NCBI GenBank assembly: GCA_022266195.1
Contig: WHVY01000004.1
Location: 699,501-763,500 of the forward strand
Direction of reading: 5' to 3'
DNA: 64,000 nucleotides
Origin: Tetranychus cinnabarinus
Taxonomy: Eukaryota; Arthropoda; Arachnida; Trombidiformes; Tetranychidae
Shown here: piece by piece, positions 33,738-42,258 of the stretch
Layout of the letters: each line of letters starts with the position of its first letter
Numbering within the stretch: the stretch's first letter is position 1
Made by a program: the position numbers and the translations under genes
The notes under the pieces: model-generated
Told to the model about the DNA's origin: nothing
The model's input: only the letters and a program-made list of their open reading frames with translations
The model's database searches: none

Positions 33738-36700
33738 TCAACTCTTTATTTTGTAATGACCAAATGCTAATGTTGTAACTCCATCATTGAGAATGTATCG
33801 TTTATCATCAAGCGGAGAAAATGATAATTTATTTATTTTAACTGTTGAAATGTTATGTTTCCTACTCTGAATCCGGGCATTTGTATGCTTAGAAAGCTGA
33901 TTTTTGAATAAACAATCTTTGTAATCTTGAATTGAGAAAGTCTCTTTCACAATAGCTCTCTGTACACCTTTAGCTGTCATTTTTTTCTTTGTTCCATATT
34001 TAATAGCATAAAGTTTCGACTTTATAGCGATGACTTCATCAATAATTTCTCCATTCATTTCGTCTTTCAAGAAACCAAGTTTTTTCTTGTTGACTTCATC
34101 AAATAAAATATGTTCTCTTGGATAATCTGAAAAGTCCATAAGAAAGTCTAGTTCCTTCAAATCAGCGAATAAATCATCAGTTTGAATATTGTAAATGAAA
34201 CTGTCAGTGTCAGTGTAAATTAATGATAATTTATCTCCATATTTTCTTTTGAAAAAGTTGTAATGTAATTTGTACATGTGCAACTTTGATAAATCTAAAA
34301 CTGTGAACCCGAGATAAATTGGTTTATCAAAAACGACTTGAAATTTTCTTAGTTTTATGATCGCAATGTTGTTATCGAGTATGTAAAATTGATCAAACAT
34401 CGGTTGTCTAACTTGCTTCATAGCTTGTTTTCCGTTTGTTGCCACTACAACTTTTGTATGTTTTCGCTTGTCCTCAATACTTTTACCATACAAAGCGTTC
34501 ACCATCAATTTCCAAAAGTCTTTTACGAAATTCGACGTTGCTTTCTTTCTATTTTCTGTACACATTTCAATGTATGATTTGAGCCAAGGCTTCTGCTCAA
34601 ATTGAATGATGCGATGTACTTTCTTCAATACCATTCCTTTTTCAATGTAGAATTTGAGATTGCGTTCATGTACAATATATTTTCTTTTATGCATCAAGTT
34701 TGGCACCAATTTTTTTGTCTTATACCGCTTAATTCCAGCTGATTCTAGCATTGAGATTGTTTCTTTTTGATAATCACTCAATTGATCATATTCGACTATT
34801 ATTTTTTCTGGAGCTAATGGGTAATCATTATGTGAATCGTGTAAAGTAGGCGGATAGTCTAAATCTACTTCTAGTACATATCCTATCTCTCTATACTCAT
34901 TCGATTCAAGAATTGTTTTAATCACATCCTGAAAACAATCCTCTTTAACCCATTCAAACTTGCCACAGGGTAGAATATCAGAAAGGGCATAACCATATAA
35001 ATTATTCACGTCGAGATAGGTGATGAATGATGAGGCTTCATTCTGATTGAAACTTTCAGAAAACTGATTGTTAGCTAAACAATAACGCAACATTGAACAA
35101 GATATCCCTCCTCTTATTCCGTTTTCAAACATCATAATCATATCAATATCAGTCAATAGGTCTAATTCAGTTTGCGTCAGTTTAAGAGCTGCATCCCATG
35201 TTAATCCAGGAGTTGAAAAATAATGACATGGATCTAGTCCAAATTGTTGTAAGCTAGTTGAACGAAAGTTTTGGAAAACTGATGCTAGTAATAATACATC
35301 AACTTTCAAGTAGATATCATGAAAATCACCTAAATTTTCACAATTGAAGTGATTCCAGATGCTTGTTAATCTTTCATAAGTATCAGGGTCGATTGATTTC
35401 AGCGATAAACTTGAATAAAATTTCTCAATTGGAGGTAGAGACTTTTCTGCAAATCTTTCCCATGAATCCATATATTCATAGGGCAGGCATCCTTTAGAAA
35501 GTAAAAACGGTAAATCATTTTCTGAAAACATTTGTCTAAGAAATTTGGTTTTCTCACCATTAGACAAGTTGTTTGCTAATGTGTCTAAACTTGAAAGCAG
35601 GAAAGCGAGACTGTCTAAGAACAAAAAGTCATCCATCATTATTGCAATGTATTTTTCAGCATTCTGCGGAATCACATTAATTTTCTCAATCAAATTGGTT
35701 TTCAAACCATTCATGATTATATGAGCATCATAACCTTTTAAATTGTGGAATAATATTGGTATTTTCTCAGGAACACGCATCCTTAGGTTACATTGATTGT
35801 GAGCAGCTCCTCTAAACCTTCCAGTTAGGTGACAATGATCAACAACTCTGTCAGATAACAGCTCTTTTCCACATACATAACAATCAGTTGCTTGTTCATA
35901 AATCTCCCTTTCAAAATCTGTGAATGTAATCGGTTTTCTGTTCCTAGCAAAGTGGCTCCTAAGATACATTCTCATATTGAACAATGTTTGAAAAAATTTC
36001 TCACAAACGTTTGTTCCTCGATAAAATTTCTTGTACAAAATTTCATCATTCCAGTCAACTGCAATTAATCCAAATGAACACGCTTCATGCTTTTGGTATT
36101 CGAATGTACTTTTAGAAAGTGTCTTGTCTGATTGTCTCAGTAATGACTCAAAGTCAGCATAAACAACATAGGGATAAGGAATTGTTTTTTGAATATTGTT
36201 AAATGTACATTTTGTAGATATTTTACCAGTACCAGGTAGTATCGCTGCTTGTGGCGCCTTCTGATAACACTCAATCTCATGTTCTGCAAGTGATTTAGTA
36301 TTTCTAAATCCACACATACATGATGCACAAAAAAACCTTTCCCATGAATGATCACTTTTTACAAAGGCATGAAAGTTTGATATGCAGAAATAATGGTCTT
36401 CGTACAGGAACAAATTTGCATGTTGAAGTTGTGGATTCTTATTAACTTTCAATGGAACAATTTTTTGACTTTTATCAGGAGACAGCGTGTAAACATTTAC
36501 TGATACCTTATTTCGCCTTTCGAAGCTAAGAATTTTAGATAATGGTGTATGAAGACCAACATCACGAAAGTCATATTGTTGAACGTAAGCTTTATAGCTT
36601 GCAGTTCTACCTCTATTTCTTTTCAAAGGATGTAACGCCATGAGAATTGACCATTTGAAGCAATCTTTGTTACAAAGGGGTGAAATCAAACTTTTCTTTT

Positions 36701-37319
36701 GCATCAATTTAACAGGTAATTTAATAGATGAACAACCACCACTGTGTTCTTTAAGTTTTCCTATCCGAATTTCCAATACTTTTACTGTCTGTAAAACCCA
36801 ACCACTACCACGTTGTGTGAACTGATCTATTGACAACTCAACCTCCTCCATCCATTCTTTTATCAACTCTTCAAAGTTGATCATGTTGGTCAAACGATGC
36901 ATTTGTGATATTTTGTAAATGTCCGTTGTGTCTGTATCTCCGTCAGGTTTCTGCTTGATGAACTTTAAAAGGAGACAAGATTGAACTTTTATTGAGCCAA
37001 GCTTTTCAATTATGTACTCTAGTAGAGATTGAATATTTTTCTTTTCACTTCTCAGCATGCTCTCAATTGAGGACCAATTATTCACTTTGATGTAGATTGC
37101 AAGTTTGTTCCCATAAGCAGTTTTGTGTAGCTTAAATGTTGAATGATCCGCAAGCTGAGATAATTGAAATTGTTTGCACTGACTTAGATGGTTTAAAAAG
37201 GACAGTTTGTTAAAGACTTTCTTACATTTTGCACAAGTTACTGATTTACACTTTGTTTTGTGGAGAAGTAAAGTTTTGTGTTTCGCAAACTTCTCTCCAC
37301 ACTTCTTGCATGAAAACAT
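33738..37319 (-). CDS. Protein-primed DNA polymerase B
   Basis: 1193 codons, full length. The N-terminus carries two C2H2-like zinc fingers (residues 4-24 and 29-48) and a third Cys/His cluster near 331-351. Exonuclease motifs: YADFE (D389/E391), HNLKGYD (D531) and YLKVD (D674). An endonuclease-VII-like Cys/His insert lies at 480-510 (CYVCG, then DHCHLTGRFRGAAHNQC). Polymerase motifs: A DVNNLYGYALS (D770), B KLMVNALYGKS (937-947), C YTDTDSF (D1036/D1038). It replicates the linear element by protein priming from the TIR ends. All catalytic residues are present. The gene leads the minus-strand replication set. Confidence 0.97.
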   Translation of the reverse strand: MFSCKKCGEKFAKHKTLLLHKTKCKSVTCAKCKKVFNKLSFLNHLSQCKQFQLSQLADHSTFKLHKTAYGNKLAIYIKVNNWSSIESMLRSEKKNIQSLLEYIIEKLGSIKVQSCLLLKFIKQKPDGDTDTTDIYKISQMHRLTNMINFEELIKEWMEEVELSIDQFTQRGSGWVLQTVKVLEIRIGKLKEHSGGCSSIKLPVKLMQKKSLISPLCNKDCFKWSILMALHPLKRNRGRTASYKAYVQQYDFRDVGLHTPLSKILSFERRNKVSVNVYTLSPDKSQKIVPLKVNKNPQLQHANLFLYEDHYFCISNFHAFVKSDHSWERFFCASCMCGFRNTKSLAEHEIECYQKAPQAAILPGTGKISTKCTFNNIQKTIPYPYVVYADFESLLRQSDKTLSKSTFEYQKHEACSFGLIAVDWNDEILYKKFYRGTNVCEKFFQTLFNMRMYLRSHFARNRKPITFTDFEREIYEQATDCYVCGKELLSDRVVDHCHLTGRFRGAAHNQCNLRMRVPEKIPILFHNLKGYDAHIIMNGLKTNLIEKINVIPQNAEKYIAIMMDDFLFLDSLAFLLSSLDTLANNLSNGEKTKFLRQMFSENDLPFLLSKGCLPYEYMDSWERFAEKSLPPIEKFYSSLSLKSIDPDTYERLTSIWNHFNCENLGDFHDIYLKVDVLLLASVFQNFRSTSLQQFGLDPCHYFSTPGLTWDAALKLTQTELDLLTDIDMIMMFENGIRGGISCSMLRYCLANNQFSESFNQNEASSFITYLDVNNLYGYALSDILPCGKFEWVKEDCFQDVIKTILESNEYREIGYVLEVDLDYPPTLHDSHNDYPLAPEKIIVEYDQLSDYQKETISMLESAGIKRYKTKKLVPNLMHKRKYIVHERNLKFYIEKGMVLKKVHRIIQFEQKPWLKSYIEMCTENRKKATSNFVKDFWKLMVNALYGKSIEDKRKHTKVVVATNGKQAMKQVRQPMFDQFYILDNNIAIIKLRKFQVVFDKPIYLGFTVLDLSKLHMYKLHYNFFKRKYGDKLSLIYTDTDSFIYNIQTDDLFADLKELDFLMDFSDYPREHILFDEVNKKKLGFLKDEMNGEIIDEVIAIKSKLYAIKYGTKKKMTAKGVQRAIVKETFSIQDYKDCLFKNQLSKHTNARIQSRKHNISTVKINKLSFSPLDDKRYILNDGVTTLAFGHYKIKS

Positions 37320-37545
37320 TTCAAGATATGAACTTTAAAATGGTAAGCTTTCACTTTAAAGAAGAATTTAGGCTGAAAGGCGTTTTTGGGAGCGCTCTTT
37401 TTTATTGTTTTTTTTTAGAAATTCAAAGTGTATAAATAGAAAGAATAAATGACGGTAGATAAATAAAACAAAATAAAATAAAGTAAAGTAATATAAAACC
37501 GGTTATATCATGAGTATAGAATAGAGTAATAATAGAGTAAAAAAA
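37320..37545. other. Spacer between polymerase and dUTPase genes
   Basis: A 226-bp gap rich in AATAAA-like repeats, suitable for polyadenylation of the dUTPase transcript. It also contains a short palindromic GAGCGCTC upstream of the polymerase start. Confidence 0.45.
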
Positions 37546-37974
37546 TCACATTCCAGACGAACCAAAACCACAATCCCCTCTCTCACTACATCCAGGTAAG
37601 CTTGGAAACTCAATTAAATCGGGTACCTCTGCTCTTTCGACAATTATCTGAGCAATTTTCATTCCTTTTTTGATTATGATGTGATTATCAGAAAAATTAT
37701 GCAGGATAACTTTAATTTCTCCAGTATAATCCGGGCCAATAACTCCTCCTTGGACAACAATACCTTTTGAAGCAAGTCCAGAACGTGAAGCAAGTCTGAC
37801 GTATGTTCCAGCAGGTGGTTGTATCTTGATACCAGTTCTAACGATGACAATCTTTTGCGATGTTAAAACTACATCTTCCCAAGACATCAAATCAAATCCA
37901 ATTGATCCAGCAGTTGCTCGAGTTGGAGTAGGTACATCTGGATAACACTTACAAAAGTTCAAACTCTCAATCAT
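37546..37974 (-). CDS. dUTPase (trimeric type)
   Basis: 142 codons. All five motifs are visible: AGSIGFDL (21-28), RLASRSGLASKG (60-71), GVIGPDYTGEIKVIL (77-91), GMKIAQIIVE (104-113), and a C-terminal motif RGDCGFGSSG (131-140) in which Cys replaces the usual first Gly. The enzyme hydrolyses dUTP to dUMP, keeping uracil out of newly made DNA. It should support PolB replication in cells with low dUTPase. A TATA-like box lies 31-39 bases before the ATG. Confidence 0.95.
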   Translation of the reverse strand: MIESLNFCKCYPDVPTPTRATAGSIGFDLMSWEDVVLTSQKIVIVRTGIKIQPPAGTYVRLASRSGLASKGIVVQGGVIGPDYTGEIKVILHNFSDNHIIIKKGMKIAQIIVERAEVPDLIEFPSLPGCSERGDCGFGSSGM

Positions 37975-38004
37975 TTTGAATGATCTTCTCTAAAACAAAA
38001 AGCG

Positions 38005-38013
38005 CTTTATATA
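38005..38013 (-). promoter_or_regulatory. TATA box before the dUTPase gene
   Basis: TATATAAAG on the minus strand, 31-39 bases upstream of the dUTPase ATG, which is a short leader for a TATA-driven start. It is relevant because the element encodes its own TBP homologue. Confidence 0.45.
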
Positions 38014-38089
38014 CCAAAAATTGCTCACTCTAGATGGGTGGATACATTCAAAGTAACAGGTTTACACAAACAAGACTATCTACTTTGCT

Positions 38090-38214
38090 TAATAATATAT
38101 TATAGAATAAAGATAAAAATAAAATGAAGATAAAAATAGCATAAAGATAAAAATAGAAAGAAAGGGAAAAATAGAAAGAAAGGGAAAAATATGAATCAAA
38201 AGAAAGCGAAATAT
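38090..38214. repeat. A-rich imperfect repeats after the PC4-like gene
   Basis: Repeated AAGATAAAAATA units and a 20-bp tandem (GAAAGAAAGGGAAAAATA) lie between the dUTPase promoter and the end of the PC4-like gene. They are purine-rich on the plus strand. Possible 3'-end region for the upstream gene. Confidence 0.6.
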
Positions 38215-38718
38215 TCATTCTTCATAAATGACTTGAGACATTGCAGAAGCAATGCCATCAGCAACAGCGTGTGAAATCAATTTATCAATTTCATCTCGAG
38301 TAAGGATAATCTTTGCTTCTTTGTAGTCAGTTTTAAGCTCAACAGATAAAGTCCCGTCTGGTAAAACCAATCCAATAATTCGTCGTCCATTGTAGTGCGA
38401 AAAATCAAACCGTTTTTCAATGTTAACGAGAACCATCTCCAACTTTTGTTTAAACTTTTCATACTCGGCGTACTTCAGGAACAGACCTGCATGTGTTGGA
38501 ATGAATATTTTGTTTCCCTTCCATTGACCCTCTTTCCTTCGACGTATGTCTACAAACATGTTACCTTGTTGAGTTTTCGACTTTTGAACTGTAATCCATA
38601 GTTGTGGACAAACTTCTACACTGAGTAATTGTTCGAAACCATCGGTAAACTTTTTACGTTGAAAACTCTTCTTGTTTACAGTTGATGAAGTTGAAGAGTT
38701 GCTACCATTTGAGTCCAT
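38215..38718 (-). CDS. PC4/Sub1-like single-stranded DNA-binding coactivator
   Basis: 167 codons. The N-terminus is Ser/Asn-rich, as in PC4. The core has WITVQKSKTQQGNMFVDIRR, then GNKIFIPTHAGLFLKYAEYEKF, which resembles the PC4 pattern of two strands ending VDIR, a variable loop, a K-G-I-x-L strand and a helix. PC4/Sub1 proteins bind single-stranded DNA and act at promoters and in replication and repair. The extra C-terminal half (LPDGTLSVELKTDYKEAK, then IILTRDEIDKLIS) looks like a second, diverged copy of the fold. A TATA-like box at 38,774-38,781 precedes the gene. The assignment needs a profile search. Confidence 0.55.
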   Translation of the reverse strand: MDSNGSNSSTSSTVNKKSFQRKKFTDGFEQLLSVEVCPQLWITVQKSKTQQGNMFVDIRRRKEGQWKGNKIFIPTHAGLFLKYAEYEKFKQKLEMVLVNIEKRFDFSHYNGRRIIGLVLPDGTLSVELKTDYKEAKIILTRDEIDKLISHAVADGIASAMSQVIYEE

Positions 38719-38773
38719 AATGTTTTAAGTCGATGACAAAAAGTTGAATGATGTGAATTGCAAAAACATAATG

Positions 38774-38781
38774 CTTTTATA
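38774..38781 (-). promoter_or_regulatory. TATA box before the PC4-like gene
   Basis: TATAAAAG on the minus strand, 56-63 bases upstream of the ATG at 38,718. Confidence 0.4.
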
Positions 38782-38932
38782 CTCTTTTCAAAATGCTTTT
38801 CTTAGCTCCCTCGCTTTGAACACTCCCTCTTCTAAGCTATTTTTATCTTATGACATGTTTTAAATGAGGACACGGAATGAGAACACTGAATTAGATTATA
38901 AAATGAGGACAGGAAACAGGTTTCATGTATCA

Positions 38933-39469
38933 TTAACCCAATTCTTTGGTTTCAACTTCAGGGATAAGATATGTTATGAGAAGAAAAGGTTCAAATTTAT
39001 CTAAAGATAGTGCATAGTCAATCAATTGTTGTCTCAAATTATTAATTGACTCATACTTGTGTGCGTTATCATCTAAACATATACCAAAAAAATCAAGAGC
39101 ATAAGCGAGCTCAATTTTTTCAGTGATATTTAGATGATCATGGTGTAGGATGGATGAACAGAAAAAGGTTAATATTGAATCACAATATTGTTCATCTATG
39201 GAAACTAAAAGAAAGAGAAAATAGTTAATAAATGTTATATAAGTTGTAGCAATAGACTTACCTTTCAAGATGAAATTATTATCATCAAGTCGTTTAACTG
39301 GGCCAATAAGAGATCCCTTTAAGCTCTTTGTAAACTTGTTGTTGGTGAAAAGCAGGTCAAGTCGTTCCAAGAAACTTGGTTTAAGTATTTTATATTTGTT
39401 TTTATTCAACCATAGTCTAACCTCAGTTCCTTTAAATTTTTTTTCAGAAAAAACTTTCATTTCTATCAT
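38933..39469 (-). CDS. Unknown Polinton protein with an in-frame 57-bp intron
   Basis: The frame is open for 178 codons, but 39,205-39,261 is a textbook small intron (donor GTAAGT, acceptor after TTTCTTTTAG) of exactly 57 bases. Spliced, the protein has 159 residues; unspliced, it gains 19 mostly hydrophobic residues including TYITFINYFLFLLV. The N-terminal part is basic; the C-terminal part is helical (ITEKIELAYALDFFGICLD). No family recognised. Both forms could be made. Confidence 0.6.
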   Translation of the reverse strand: MIEMKVFSEKKFKGTEVRLWLNKNKYKILKPSFLERLDLLFTNNKFTKSLKGSLIGPVKRLDDNNFILKGKSIATTYITFINYFLFLLVSIDEQYCDSILTFFCSSILHHDHLNITEKIELAYALDFFGICLDDNAHKYESINNLRQQLIDYALSLDKFEPFLLITYLIPEVETKELG

Positions 39470-39646
39470 GTTTCCAATAGATGTTATTTCTGTTATGTCA
39501 AAAATAATTTAAAGTTTTTCATTTTATAAGCGAAAGATGAGATTGCGAAATGAAAGGAGTGTCTATTTAAAAATAGCTTTAATGCTTGAAGGTTTAAAAG
39601 TGATATTAAAAGAAATGAGTTCACCAGTAAATAGAACACCAAATAA
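39470..39646. other. Short spacer, no supported gene
   Basis: AT-rich. A hydrophobic minus-strand frame crosses it but has no features of a gene. It probably carries the promoter of the 38.9-39.5 kb gene and the 3' end of the 39.6-40.0 kb gene. Confidence 0.4.
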
Positions 39647-40040
39647 TTAATGGATTCGAATAGAATCAACAATACAAAGATATAATTCAAGCAAAAACAT
39701 GCGCAAATACTTGTAGTCTTCCAAGATTATAAATTGAGTTTCACGAAACTCCGCAACAGTTTCATTAATTTTACACATAATACCTCTCCTTTTTTTCATT
39801 AAATAATCTGATCCTTTAAGTTTATTCAAAGCCTGCGTAAATTGGTGCAGTGATCGCCCATAAAGATACGCCCTAGCATCGAAAAAATCCATCAACAGTT
39901 TCAAACGAGGTTTGATTGGACCAGGTTTGAGCATTGGTATTCTGAAGCGAAAGGAGATTAAATGTAAGTATAAAAACTCAATCAGAAAGCTATAGATGGA
40001 CTTACTTTGGCTTTCTACTTCTCAAATTATACTTTGTCAT
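39647..40040 (-). CDS. Unknown spliced gene with a 35-base first coding exon
   Basis: Exon 1 (40006-40040) encodes MTKYNLRSRKP and ends at GTAAGT. Exon 2 (39647-39941) follows acceptor CTTTCGCTTCAG and continues in frame to a stop; the intron (39942-40005) is 64 bases. The product has about 109 residues: a basic N-terminus (LRSRKPK, like an AT-hook or nuclear signal), then a helical region (LLMDFFDARAYLYG) without a known domain. The exact fit of frame and splice sites supports the model. Function unknown. Confidence 0.6.
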
Positions 40041-40105
40041 CTCGATCTGAAATTAAACAAAAATATTAAATATTGTGTTCAAAAGTATTTTGTATAATCG
40101 TCTAC

Positions 40106-40989
40106 CTAAGGAGAGATGCAAGTTAATCTAATAATGATAGCAGTACGACACAGAGGGCAGTCATCCTGATTTTGGTCTAGCAATCTATCATCACATCCCT
40201 CACATGTTATCAAATGTTTGCATGGTAAATATAAAATCCTCCTTGGTTCCACCAAACAAATGATACAATATTCTCGATCAATTCTATATCGCTCCAATGT
40301 TAAAAAAGGACATCCAGGATAAAAAATCTATGAATGACCGATGGGTGGCGTGGATTGTTACCACGAAAAGCCAAGGAGCAGAAAGCACATTGTACAATAT
40401 TTTGATAACCCAAGTAATAAAATCCAGACTCCACAAACGCGTTTACTTTTTCAATGGGGCAAGTAGAATTTTTGAAAGAATAATATCTATTTTCCCTTAT
40501 TTGGAAAAGTTGGTAAACTTTCATCGGATTTAAAATGTAAGAAGATGATGTTAAGCTTTTTTCAATCGTGTTGAAACTCTTCTTCACAAGTTTCACCATT
40601 TTTATCAAGTTCTCTTGATACCCAAATTCCATTTTTTTAGGCACACAAAAATAGGAAAACCCGGAATTTCCATCTTGCCATAATTTCAAGCCTAGTTCCT
40701 CCCTTTTGCAATAGGCGCAATCAGGTGAAAAGGTTTTGTGCAAATTTGTTATCTTAAAATTCGCAAGTGTTGTTGGTATATGTATACCACAGGAGAAACA
40801 TACAAAGTTTCTTTTGTTACTGGAAAGATAAAAACCATCATAAGCAGCCGTACACTTTTGTTCTAACGTATGTGGAGATCCGTCAAAAGAGTTGAATCTA
40901 TGGTCTATCAATTTCATTCTCAAAAATTTTTTCAATGATTCAATGGCTTCAGGATCCGTCCAGTTTTCAATTGATGGATTGACTTTCAT
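40106..40989 (-). pseudogene. Second IAP-like gene: two BIRs plus RING, frameshifted
   Basis: The frame from the ATG at 40989 encodes two BIR-like domains. The first keeps CX2CX16HX6C (CFSC, then LHKTFSPDC). The second begins CAFC and has its His, but the frame ends at 40300, just before its last Cys. In the next frame, reading on to 40106, the missing Cys and then a C3HC4 RING follow (CIIC, LPCKHLITC, CPLC). The shift falls at a run of six T on the coding strand (about 40,314-40,319), consistent with loss of one base there, a sequencing error, or ribosomal slippage. Its sequence is very different from the left-end IAP. Inferred role as for other BIR-RING proteins. Confidence 0.8.
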
Positions 40990-41023
40990 TGTTATCTATT
41001 TTTGAAATAGATAAATTTTATTA

Positions 41024-41530
41024 TTAATTCCTGAAAATTTCAGTCATTACAGAATTTCTTATTTCAACATCTTCTTTGATTTTTTTGTAAAGACTAGAAT
41101 GTTCTTTACATTTCGACATGAAATAACGTTTAAATTTACAATAAATTAACCAATCTCTAACTTGGTTCACTCTTGGACAAGCATTATCAGAATTTCGAAT
41201 ACATAACCTCTTTGTTTGGAAACGAGGAACTTTTGTTTGGTGCAAAATCTTTTTCCTGTCAATTTCTTTTAGCTTTCTACCACCATTACATGATTTACAG
41301 TATAATGTTTTATAATCTACTTTTTTATGTAATTTTTTCAGGCATTTCACATATTTTGAAGCTTTACATGGATTATCAGTATTTTCAGTAGAACATGCAT
41401 CATTTTCCGGAATTTTCAGAATTGAACAATCAACTTTATCTTTTTCAATCCAGAAAGATTCATCTTTTGATGGGACACGACCCGATCTTCTATTTGGTTT
41501 TAAGGATATTATCTTCATCTGTAAATTCAT
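41024..41530 (-). CDS. Unknown Cys-rich basic protein
   Basis: 168 codons from the ATG at 41530. About eleven cysteines, including a CKSC pair near residue 80, and many lysines suggest zinc binding and nucleic-acid contact. No domain recognised. It lies between the IAP-like and the acidic-repeat genes in the right, host-interaction part of the element. A TATA-like TTTTATAATTT precedes the ATG. Confidence 0.55.
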   Translation of the reverse strand: MNLQMKIISLKPNRRSGRVPSKDESFWIEKDKVDCSILKIPENDACSTENTDNPCKASKYVKCLKKLHKKVDYKTLYCKSCNGGRKLKEIDRKKILHQTKVPRFQTKRLCIRNSDNACPRVNQVRDWLIYCKFKRYFMSKCKEHSSLYKKIKEDVEIRNSVMTEIFRN

Positions 41531-41580
41531 CAAATTATAAAATAGATTTGTAACTATTGTGTAAATTATAATGAAATCAT

Positions 41581-42258
41581 TTAATTATTAAGATAATGTA
41601 AAATGTCATACAAAGTTTCTTGAGGAACTCGATTCATTACATCAAAAAATAATCTTCTAGATAGATGAATTATTAAGGGATTCAAATCTATCGTGACAAC
41701 ACATGCAAGTACAGAATGTACTTCAAGAGGAGGGGTTAATGATAATAAAGACAGAAAATCGAAAATGGATACAGGTATATCAGCCAAGTTCATTGGCTCT
41801 TCCTCTAAATCATCCAATTGAATGTCTTCTAAATCATCCAATTGAATGGTTTCTACGTCTGCGCAAGGTAAGGGATTAGTTTCCTGCGCACTCGCATCCA
41901 TTTCAATCCTCTCAACATGCTCAAATTGTGAAAAATTATCCATTAATTCACTATCATCAGCAGAAAAATGAATCAAATCATTGGTGAAATTATCAATAAA
42001 TGAATCAGCAGCAGCAGAAAGATCAAACGGATTATCTGAAAAATTATCTATCAATGCATTCTCAGCAGTAGAAAGATCAAGTATATCATCTGAAGTTTCT
42101 TCCATTGGAAAATCCTCATTGTTTTCAATTGCAAGAGGATGGTCAGGAAATAAAAAGAGTAATGTCTCTCTTGACATTGATAAGCTTTCACCCTCTTGCT
42201 CTTCAATTTTTATAAATCTTAAAGATGTAGGGCTAGATCCAGGACTAACTCGATACAT
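41581..42258 (-). CDS. Acidic repeat protein, possible transcription activator
   Basis: 225 codons. Residues about 55-110 hold three or four imperfect units of the form DLSxAxxxxIDNFxx (for example DLSTAENALIDNFSDN, DLSAAADSFIDNFTND). They are followed by a tandem IQLDDLED / IQLDDLEE. Acidic segments with regularly spaced Phe and Leu are typical of activation domains such as VP16 or p53. The C-terminus (about 160-225) is a compact hydrophobic region. No homologue recognised. With a TBP and a PC4-like protein on the same element, a role in transcription is possible but not shown. Confidence 0.6.
   Translation of the reverse strand: MYRVSPGSSPTSLRFIKIEEQEGESLSMSRETLLFLFPDHPLAIENNEDFPMEETSDDILDLSTAENALIDNFSDNPFDLSAAADSFIDNFTNDLIHFSADDSELMDNFSQFEHVERIEMDASAQETNPLPCADVETIQLDDLEDIQLDDLEEEPMNLADIPVSIFDFLSLLSLTPPLEVHSVLACVVTIDLNPLIIHLSRRLFFDVMNRVPQETLYDILHYLNN

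Noticed and set aside
33219..34577. Plus-strand frames opposite the polymerase and the 33.2-kb gene
   Set aside because: They are antisense shadows of well-supported minus-strand genes.
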